From: Marinicella sediminis
GTDB lineage: Bacteria; Pseudomonadota; Gammaproteobacteria; Xanthomonadales; Marinicellaceae
Reading direction: 5' to 3'
NCBI RefSeq assembly: GCF_002000055.1
Contig: NZ_MVBD01000008.1
Location: forward strand, 1 to 64,000
Length of the DNA: 64,000 nt
Below are positions 1 through 6,462 of the stretch, in pieces. A model generated the notes under the pieces. It was given only the letters and a program-made list of their open reading frames with translations, had not been told where the DNA came from and searched no databases. Numbering within the stretch: the stretch's first letter is position 1; each line of letters opens with the position of its first letter. Made by a program: the position numbers and the translations under genes.

Positions 1-164
1 ATCATGAAAATCACCGGCCAGGGTTTCGTTGTTGAAGCCGTTTTCATGGTAAATGTCCAGATGACCATCATTGTTAAAATCAGCCAGGCAGGCACCCCAG
101 CCCCAGTAGCCCTGACGGATGCCAGCGGCATCAGTGACATCGATGAAGTTGCCACTACCGGCAC
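1..164 (-). pseudogene. FG-GAP/VCBS (CRTAC1-like) protein fragment
   Basis: Read leftward from about 164 this stretch encodes a piece of an extracellular beta-propeller protein. It contains GSGNFIDVTDAAGI, then YWGWGACLADFNNDGHLDIY, which is a typical FG-GAP calcium-loop repeat (DxNxDGxxD) as found in CRTAC1/ASPIC-type secreted proteins. The 3' part runs off the left edge of the window. The upstream end stops abruptly near 160, where an oppositely oriented metalloprotease fragment begins, so a rearrangement junction lies here. No start codon or signal peptide belongs to this piece, so it is scored as a fragment. Confidence 0.6.
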
Positions 165-325
165 ATGAAATAGGACATGCATTTGGAATGGATCATGATA
201 TTGGGTGTTTGGGTTATATTATGGATGATGGACAGTGTGCTGGGCCAAATTATGATGCATTCCTAGCTCGAGAGGAACTCTCTTTTTCACCAGAAAGTCA
301 TATATATTTATCAAATAAAAGATAG
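158..325 (+). pseudogene. metzincin-type metalloprotease fragment (C-terminal end)
   Basis: The rightward frame ending at 325 contains HEIGHAFGMDH, the HExxHxxGxxH zinc site of metzincin metalloproteases, followed by about 40 residues with IMDDGQCAGPNYDAF. Everything upstream of the zinc site is missing. The preceding in-frame codons are antisense to an FG-GAP repeat and are not part of this family. The fragment therefore looks like the 3' end of a secreted protease gene joined at about 160 to unrelated DNA. It is A+T rich like the next 500 bases. A second broken HExxHxxGxxH gene lies at 24313-24700. Confidence 0.6.
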
Positions 326-334
326 GTGTCTTAA

Positions 335-841
335 ATGAAAATATTAACGCTTGTAGCAATAATATTAAGTTACACAGTTGAGAAGTCTTGGAAAATTAAA
401 CTTTATTTACCTATGGAAAAAGTTATTTATTCAGCTGAGCTTTATTATGAGGATTGTGAAAAATATCCACTTAAAATAACCGAGTTAATTCATTCAATAG
501 AGTCATGCTGGAATGGACCATATTCTTCAAATACAGAAATATTTGATTTAGTAAGCCAAAAAAACTTCCAACTAAAATTATTAGGGGGGGAGTTAGTGGT
601 TATTTCAGCGGGAGCTGACGGAAAATTTGGTACTAAGGACGACTTTTCAAGTTCAGACACAGCGCTAGAAAAAAAGAAAGCAATTGAATATTATGAAAAG
701 GCTTCTGATACAAAAAGGTTAACTAATTATTTTGTGATATTAATTATATTTATCAAAATACATGGACAGGCAATAGTTAGAGAAGCCAGTTGGAGAAATT
801 GTTCTGGTTTTTTATGCAAAACAATGAGTTTGATAGGTTAA
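335..841 (+). pseudogene. GspG-like pseudopilin-domain protein, 3' end replaced by RAYT element
   Basis: The 168-residue frame has a short hydrophobic start, then YYEDCEKYPLKITEL and SAGADGKFGTKDD. These resemble the tyrosine/proline region and the C-terminal calcium-loop motif of GspG-type major pseudopilins. It lacks the prepilin G/FTLIE motif, so a normal pseudopilin role is unlikely. From about 764 the DNA is the left end of the RAYT element (GGACAGGCAATAG), so roughly the last 25 codons come from the element and the native 3' end is lost. No other type II secretion genes are nearby. Function is unknown and the assignment is tentative. Confidence 0.45.
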
Positions 842-956
842 AAAGGCGAATGTGAGGCCAGAATGCTCGGTTTCGATGAATTTGCTTGAGATTGCCTGAT
901 TTCAGATGAGTTGGACGGTGGCAGACAGAATCTGCAGGTTTTTTATGGATGTTAGG

Positions 957-1892
957 CTATTCCAGAGCAGGTTTTAGTCGGTGGCCCACAGCGAATTTTT
1001 TGCCGACCTTCTGGCAGAATTTTTTGAGCTGATCCACTGTGCCGACAGCTGAAAATCCGACTGACTTAAAGCCTTTGAGTTCTTCAAGCCAGGTATCTGG
1101 ATCAAGGCCCAGCCGGTCGAGTATTGGAGGCCGGTTTTCTGAAATGTATCCGCGTTTGGTTTCCAGTATTGCGCGACCGGAATAATCCACCAGATCCAGG
1201 TAACCAGACAGTGAAAATGGCAGGTCATTTTCGTCATATCCAAAGCCGATAAGCCTGGTGTTTTTATCTTTGATTCTTTCCTGGATTGATGTGTAGTCAG
1301 ATTGCTCAGGAGTCTTTGCCATGGCTGCTCTGATAGGGTTAAGGTCAACGTAAGCCATGCATGTCAATAAAGCGCGCTCATCCAGCAATGCCTGGCTTTT
1401 GAAGCGGGACTCCCAGAAGTGACCGGTACAGCCATCTTCGATGTTTGCCCGCCTGGCAATGTATTCATTCAAGCACTTCATGAACCAACTGATGGATTTT
1501 AATCGCTGACGGTAGACATCCGCTTTTTGAAACACGAAATCCAGTTGTGGTTTGCTCAAGGGTTCACCTCTCAAAAAGGGTTCGCAGGGTCCTGGTAAAT
1601 CAAACAACCCAGCCCAGGTCATCAACACCCTTTTGTCTGACCAATCAGCATTGTTGTTAACCTTGAGGACGATGTGAAAATGGTTCGACATCACCGCATA
1701 GGCACAGATGTCGATGCTGAATAATCTCGCCAGGTATTTCATGCGTTCAACGACCCACTTTCTTCGGTGCTCGAACGACCTCCCAGAAGCATGATCATCA
1801 CCACACAAAAAAGCCCTGCGGACGCATCGACTTACCACATGGTAGTAGGGTGTTTCCTCAACATAAATCTGGTATTTCCTTGCCAATCCCAT
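957..1892 (-). CDS. REP-associated tyrosine transposase (RAYT, Y1_Tnp/IS200-like)
   Basis: This 311-residue protein belongs to the Y1 single-strand transposase superfamily. It contains ETPYYHVVSRCVRRAFL near the N-terminus and MSNHFHIVLKV, with the HUH-type metal ligands His-Phe-His, at about residues 68-78. The conserved FMKCLNEYIARRAN segment probably carries the catalytic tyrosine, and GHFWESRFKSQALLDERALL follows. RAYTs cut and join single-stranded REP hairpins, and the element ends here carry such hairpins. This is the only intact copy in the window. Two decayed relatives lie at 39660-40066 and 47906-49075. Confidence 0.9.
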   Translation of the reverse strand: MGLARKYQIYVEETPYYHVVSRCVRRAFLCGDDHASGRSFEHRRKWVVERMKYLARLFSIDICAYAVMSNHFHIVLKVNNNADWSDKRVLMTWAGLFDLPGPCEPFLRGEPLSKPQLDFVFQKADVYRQRLKSISWFMKCLNEYIARRANIEDGCTGHFWESRFKSQALLDERALLTCMAYVDLNPIRAAMAKTPEQSDYTSIQERIKDKNTRLIGFGYDENDLPFSLSGYLDLVDYSGRAILETKRGYISENRPPILDRLGLDPDTWLEELKGFKSVGFSAVGTVDQLKKFCQKVGKKFAVGHRLKPALE

Positions 1893-1982
1893 GGTTTTCT
1901 CCGATTAAAACCATGATTTTCAGAAATTCAGCTGGAAATAGCTGTGGCAAATGTATGAAGTGTACGTATGATATTTCTGAGG

Positions 1983-2000
1983 AAGTGCCTGTCCACGCTT
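1983..2000. repeat. REP-like hairpin at the RAYT right end
   Basis: AAGTGCCTGTCCACGCTT folds into a 5-bp stem (AAGTG/CGCTT with one G-U pair) around the CCTGTCCA core. A cleaner version (AGCGCCTGTCCGCGCT) occurs alone at 23610-23625, and a decayed one at the end of the third RAYT copy near 49166-49178. It is the probable recognition site of the local RAYT. Confidence 0.6.
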
Positions 2001-2037
2001 TTTTTCTTTTTCAAATATTTACCCAGATCAAGAGGAG

Positions 2038-2394
2038 TTGCATTATGAGGGGTTGCATGAAATTTTTGATGCCGACTCAAACTTTGAATACTCAAGTTTC
2101 AGGCCTGAAAGTCATTCGGCTAGTGATGATTGGAGTGAGTACTTGAGTACTTTATCAGAAAAGCAACTGAGGAATTTGTTAGAGTTGCCAAATCCTGCAA
2201 GTAACAGAAATAGATTTTCTAGAGAGTTATTAGTTTATTTCATCGAGCGTAGAGCTTTAAATTCATCAAGGAATGCAAGAAACTTTAATATGCAAAGAAT
2301 TGAAGATGAAAGGCAATCAATGAGAGAACAAAGAAGAGCTTTAATTGAGGAAAATAAACATATAATTGGCATCGGTATAAAACCAAAGTTATGA
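2038..2394 (+). pseudogene. hypothetical protein, probably 5'-truncated
   Basis: The 118-residue frame opens with a TTG. The codons before it (reading IYPDQEE) look like a continuation of the same protein back to the REP hairpin at 2000. The product is hydrophilic, has no signal peptide or membrane segment, and ends in a charged helical stretch with MREQRRALIEENKH. I do not recognise a family. The most economical reading is that this is the 3' part of a gene whose 5' part was removed when the RAYT element arrived. The DNA is A+T rich, like its right-hand neighbours. Confidence 0.4.
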
Positions 2395-2404
2395 ATAAAA
2401 AACT

Positions 2405-2689
2405 ATGAATTTAAAGAATATTAAAAATGGAACATATTTAATTAACCTTATCTTGTTAATAGTTTCTGGTTATGTTTATGCTAAAGGAAGTCATTTTGGA
2501 ATAGGATTTTTGATATTACTGTATATTTATTTTCCAACAATTGTTTTAACTCTCATATTTTTATTATTGGACTTTTATATAATTGGTTTTAATAAAAAAT
2601 CTAAATCACGAAGTAATTACTTCTTTGTAGTTATTGGTGTAATAGGTTTCATTGGTCAAATTGTAGTCAATCAAATTATCCAAAGTTGA
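2405..2689 (+). CDS. small membrane protein, unknown function
   Basis: A 94-residue protein with three predicted membrane helices: about residues 12-30, 32-60 (very rich in Leu, Ile and Phe) and 72-92. A lysine/serine-rich loop (NKKSKSRS) follows the second helix, suggesting that loop is cytoplasmic. It starts 10 bases after the preceding frame ends, so the two may have been co-transcribed. No family was recognised. The A+T-rich composition matches 2000-4560 and differs from the genes after 4640. Confidence 0.5.
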   Translation: MNLKNIKNGTYLINLILLIVSGYVYAKGSHFGIGFLILLYIYFPTIVLTLIFLLLDFYIIGFNKKSKSRSNYFFVVIGVIGFIGQIVVNQIIQS

Positions 2690-2764
2690 ATAAGTTAACC
2701 TTGAGTTAAACATTCTGACCTTTCCACGAAATTGATACCACAGCTTGGATGAGATAATTTCATT

Positions 2765-2856
2765 TTATGCTGTTTGATCTTCAAAAGACACTGGCGTGAT
2801 ATACCCCAGTGCACTGTCCGGTCTGACAGTGTTGTAATGGTGTAGTGGTACAGTGA
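2765..2856 (-). pseudogene. IS3-family transposase OrfB C-terminal scrap
   Basis: Read leftward, this stretch gives LHHYNTVRPDSALGYITP followed by VSFEDQTA and a stop. This is the characteristic C-terminal end of the IS3-family OrfB integrase (the YNxxRPHxALGYxTP block). Only about 30 codons survive. It lies head to head with an OrfA start on the other strand at 2914, so remnants of two insertion sequences in opposite orientations meet near 2857. Confidence 0.7.
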
Positions 2857-2913
2857 AATTGGTCACCGACTTAGAGGTGATATATGATATGACTTCGGGA
2901 CAGAAGGTGAACA

Positions 2914-3210
2914 ATGAACAAGCCAACCAGGCGCACATTCAGTGCAGAACTTAAATTAGAAGCGGCCAGTTTGATCACTGAACAAAGATATTCAGTCAGG
3001 GAGGCCAGCCAGGCCATGAATGTGGGGCGTTCAACCCTGGCTAGATGGCTCCAACAGCTAAGAAGTGAGCAGCAAAGACTCACCCCTAAAGCCAAGCCCA
3101 TCACTTCTGAACAACAAAAGATCCGTGAACTTGAGAAGAAAATCGAGCGGATACAGTTGAGGAAAATAAAAACAAACCTGGTGCAGAAGAGGTTTCAAAA
3201 TGAAGACTGA
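2914..3210 (+). pseudogene. IS3-family transposase OrfA, truncated
   Basis: The first 75 or so residues match the helix-turn-helix OrfA of IS3-family elements: TRRTFSAELKLEAASLI, then YSVREASQAMNVGRSTLARW, then a heptad-like helix with EQQKIRELEKKIERI. An intact OrfA continues with an ENEILKKA-type segment and a frameshift into OrfB. Here it breaks after about residue 82 and runs into unrelated codons overlapping the start of the ankyrin gene by 11 bases. It is therefore a decayed 5' end. A short IS-end-like sequence (GGTCACCGACTTAGAGGTGA) precedes it at about 2863. Confidence 0.75.
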
Positions 3211-4156
3211 ATATAAATATGGTTTTGTCATATTAATCCTTGTTTCAATAGCAATTATTTATATAGAGCTGGTTAAGTCAAAAAATAATTTAGTTACTCC
3301 CAAATTATCTGACAGGACTAAGATAATTAATACCGGTTATCCAGATGATATCAGGGAGTATCTTCGACGACCTGGAGCGTTTGTAACAATAGACAATTAC
3401 TATTCAATAATAGATAGTAACAGACCTGATATTATGGAGATATTGTTAGGTGAGTTTAATTTAGATCCAGATTTAAGTTTTAAATACGAGCTCTCGACAC
3501 CTTTATTACACGCAGCAAGAACATTACGACCTGAAATTGTATCAATATTAATTAAGTACGGTGCCTCAGTAAACTATCAAGATCCTTATGGAGTAACGCC
3601 ATTAATTGCAGCTTCATACACCGTTCATAAATTTAAAAAAAGATTAAGTTTAAAGGTGACTCAATTGTTGGTTGAAGCTGGGGCTGATATCAGTATAGTT
3701 TCGAAATATGGAAAAACAGCAATTGAGGGAGCCTTGTTCAGCGATGATTTGGTGAGAGTAAAATATTTGGTGGAAAATGGGGGTGATATCCACCATTTGA
3801 ATCCATCAGGTGCAAATTATATGTTCTATTGCGATGAGCTTGAATGTTTTGAATTCTTTCTGAGTCAGGGCTTTGACATCAATTCAACAGACAGTGATGG
3901 GAGAAGCATTTTTCAGGCAGTGCATTATCTAGGCACCCCTCTGAATACGACGAAACAATTATTGGACTGGGGTGCTGATATATGTCATTTGGACGATTCT
4001 GGTGATTCTGTATTAATTTATGTGGAGCGTCAAAGAGCTGGAGTACATGATCAAACTGAACGACCTGAATATTATAAAAGGCTAGTTGATCAAAATCGAA
4101 AATCAGAAACCTACCAATACCTAGCTGAAGCCTATCATTCGAAATGTACCGAATAA
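3200..4156 (+). CDS. ankyrin-repeat protein with N-terminal membrane anchor
   Basis: A 318-residue protein. Residues 8-25 are a membrane helix or uncleaved signal anchor (FVILILVSIAIIYIEL). From about residue 85 onward there are four to five ankyrin repeats, seen as TPLLHAARTLRPEIVSILIK, YGVTPLIAAS, YGKTAIEGA and DGRSIFQAVH, with the usual GA(D/S) turns. Ankyrin repeats bind proteins, but no partner can be named. The start overlaps the decayed IS3 OrfA, suggesting the present 5' boundary was shaped by that insertion. A+T-rich composition suggests it is not part of the older surrounding backbone. Confidence 0.75.
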   Translation: MKTEYKYGFVILILVSIAIIYIELVKSKNNLVTPKLSDRTKIINTGYPDDIREYLRRPGAFVTIDNYYSIIDSNRPDIMEILLGEFNLDPDLSFKYELSTPLLHAARTLRPEIVSILIKYGASVNYQDPYGVTPLIAASYTVHKFKKRLSLKVTQLLVEAGADISIVSKYGKTAIEGALFSDDLVRVKYLVENGGDIHHLNPSGANYMFYCDELECFEFFLSQGFDINSTDSDGRSIFQAVHYLGTPLNTTKQLLDWGADICHLDDSGDSVLIYVERQRAGVHDQTERPEYYKRLVDQNRKSETYQYLAEAYHSKCTE

Positions 4157-4263
4157 GCTACACCAAATCAGAGATCAAAATATTCACACATTATCAATAC
4201 AATTAAAGTTTACTGGAGTGGTTGCTAACAAGGAAAATTATTCGTACTTTTGGGTAAGGACAA

Positions 4264-4557
4264 ATGAAAGTAAGTAGCTATCAAAAAACGAGAAATGCAT
4301 TATTGGGAATATCAATCATTGTATTTTTGATGGTGCCTATTTTCTTAAAAAATTCTGCACATTTTGATTATGGTTTTGGAATATTAATGATTGTGGTTTT
4401 TCCATTATATTTTATATTTCCGATTATTTTGATTTGTGAATTGGCTTGTCAATTGTTTACGAGCTACCTGCCAAAATTTAATTTATATTTAATTTTTGCA
4501 TACTCAGTATCTTGGATTTGGGTTTTTAAAACGATGAGGGAGTACCTGGCAGGTTAA
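4264..4557 (+). CDS. small membrane protein, unknown function
   Basis: A 97-residue hydrophobic protein with three predicted membrane helices at about residues 12-28, 35-65 and 74-92. It resembles the 94-residue protein at 2405-2689 in size, in A+T-rich composition and in having a (H)FGIG/YGFGI loop before the second helix (SHFGIGFLILLYIYFP against DYGFGILMIVVFPLYF). The two may be paralogues. There is no recognised family. A GGTAAGGAC sequence lies just upstream of the ATG. Confidence 0.5.
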   Translation: MKVSSYQKTRNALLGISIIVFLMVPIFLKNSAHFDYGFGILMIVVFPLYFIFPIILICELACQLFTSYLPKFNLYLIFAYSVSWIWVFKTMREYLAG

Positions 4558-4646
4558 TTCATGCGTTGATTACTTTATGGACCTTTATGAAGTAATTCGA
4601 GTTAATTCAAACAAACATTGGTCCAAACCAAAATAAGGGAGAAAAA

Positions 4647-6021
4647 ATGGAATCAATACATTTCAAATGGACACTGTTTTTAATTACAGCTCTTCTGTCC
4701 TCTACAGCACAAGCCTTTGACATTCTTGAATACTTTCCGGATTTTCATGAAAAAGCGGCGGTTTATCAATCGATTTCTGCCAAAGGTATGGAAGAACTAT
4801 GGGGATACTGGGCGAATTGATGAATTGAATGAGCTACTGAAAAATGCAGTGGATGAACAGGACAAGACCGCTACGGACTACTTTGTGCTGGGCAATATGT
4901 TTTTCGGTGGGTATCCAGAGCTGTCCGTACATTTCATGAAAAAAGCTGAGCAGTTGTTGCCAGACAATCCTGCGATTCACTTTGAAAGAGCCATTCAAGA
5001 ACACGCCAGAGACAATTGTGTTGATGCGGTTAAATACTATGATCGCTTTTTTGAGTCTGATTTTGGTGCCACCCATGCCACGGCCAGAGCCAGGGGCGCT
5101 GAGTGTTATCTGAAAACCGGCAGATACAGCGATGCGATTGATTCCTGGATTGCTGCAGATCATGGTGATAATCATATCTCGATAGAGAAAGCCATTTTTT
5201 CAATGTATGAAGGCGAGCCTTATTTTTCCCTTCGGTTAAAGCTGCTGAATAAAATCATCAAAGGCAATGAAACTGACTTGTTTCCTGAACTGATCAGCAT
5301 GGATTTAAATTGGCGGCGTGATTGGTGGAACATCGATGTCAATGAAAAACACCTGGTCTCTGACATGACCTTGGCCAGCAAGATGCTGAGTGATGATGAA
5401 TATCAAAAGCTGGTTGTGATGACCCATCTGGAAAAGTTAGATAAGTCCAAAGAAGACATGTTGCAGCTCTTGGATGAGAGCAATCTTTGGAACGAATCAT
5501 CTTCACTGCCAAAATCTGATGTATTGATGTATCACTTGATTTTTTACCTCTCAAAACAAGGGATCGTTAAGACAGATGAATTATTGAGCCGGTTTGAAAG
5601 TGAACTGCGAGAGCGGGTGTTCAATGAGAACGAACACAGCAAGAACCTCGACATCCTGGCATTTATCTACTCTGAAACTGATGAAGACAAACTCAGGGAA
5701 ATTGACCGGCTCGGCTGGAAAAAATACCATCTACCCAACTATGCACTCAGCTTGTTATTGGCAGAAAAAGACGAAGCAAAGTTTGAAGCCTTGCTGAATG
5801 AAATGGCTCAGGACTTTCCATATGAACCGCAAATAGCCTTACTCAGGCTGTCACGAAACAAAGACAAAAACAAAGAAACCGAGTTAATGGCCAATATGGT
5901 TATTGGTGAATACAAGAATGTTCAAAATCGGTTCAATTCATACCAACTGAAAGACTACATGTACAGTTTGGCCAAGCAAATTAAGCATCGGGTTTATACG
6001 GATAATTTAAATCGCGATTAA
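4647..6021 (+). pseudogene. secreted helical-repeat (TPR-like) protein with a frameshift near codon 52
   Basis: The natural start is ATG 4647 after AAGGGAG. It encodes a clear signal peptide (FLITALLSSTAQA, cleavage before FDI) and runs to a stop at 4818-4820. The rest of the protein continues in the +1 frame, from about GDTGRIDELNELLKN to 6021. The frames cross around a GGGG run near 4800. Downstream there are TPR-like helical pairs (DYFVLGNMFFGGYPELSVHF, FERAIQEHARDNCVDAVKYY). Either the gene is inactivated by one indel in the G run or this is a sequencing error. Total length would be about 457 residues. Function is unknown, probably periplasmic. Confidence 0.6.
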
Positions 6022-6281
6022 TGTACTGGTATTACAAAGTGGTTTTGATTGAAACAGACAAAGTCCTTAAGAGAGGACCCTTTATAAGGTTAATTGTTGT
6101 CATCTTACTAACCCGCTTCTCCGGCTTATCATTTGCATCAGGTGGGGGAAATGGTTATCTGCAATTAGGATTTCTTTTTTTTCTTACTGTACTGATAGGT
6201 TTGCTTGTCGTTGCCTTGTTAATCGCGACAATTTGGGAAAGGGCCAAAAACAAAAAGTTGCATAAGCCTAATGGAAAGTGA
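6021..6281 (+). CDS. small membrane protein, unknown
   Basis: An 86-residue frame whose ATG overlaps the preceding stop (TAATG at 6019-6023), suggesting translational coupling. It has a hydrophobic segment that could be a signal (LIVVILLTRFSGLSFASG), a GGGNG loop, a second long hydrophobic helix (about residues 47-70) and a basic tail (RAKNKKLHKPNGK). No family was recognised. The start could instead lie a little downstream. Confidence 0.45.
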   Translation: MYWYYKVVLIETDKVLKRGPFIRLIVVILLTRFSGLSFASGGGNGYLQLGFLFFLTVLIGLLVVALLIATIWERAKNKKLHKPNGK

Positions 6282-6462
6282 GTAAATGGTTTCTTGCTGT
6301 GGGAATGGGTGATGTTAATGTCATTTACTAGCTGCCTCTGTGCATAGAACAAGACTGGGCAGTATACAAATACAGCACCAAAGACGAATGATGTGATCAG
6401 TGCGTTGCCCAACCGTTGTTTTGCGTTTGGCTTGGGTTAGAATGGATTCACGGAGGGATGTT

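Larger units (their letters stand above)
764..2000. mobile_element. RAYT element, complete copy A with REP-like ends
   Basis: A transposase gene (957-1892) is flanked by sequences that recur elsewhere in the window. The left end carries GGACAGGCAATAG (764-776). The right end carries AAGTGCCTGTCCACGCTT (1983-2000), a REP-like hairpin whose core TGCCTGTCC is the inverse of the left end. About 85 bases of the right flank (1893-1978) are nearly identical to those at 39979-40064 and 49076-49158. The element truncates the gene to its left and abuts a 5'-truncated gene to its right. Confidence 0.7.

Noticed and set aside
957-1892. IS200/IS605 element with TnpB
   Set aside because: The transposase is of the longer RAYT type, no TnpB or omega RNA-like region is present, and the ends are REP-like hairpins.
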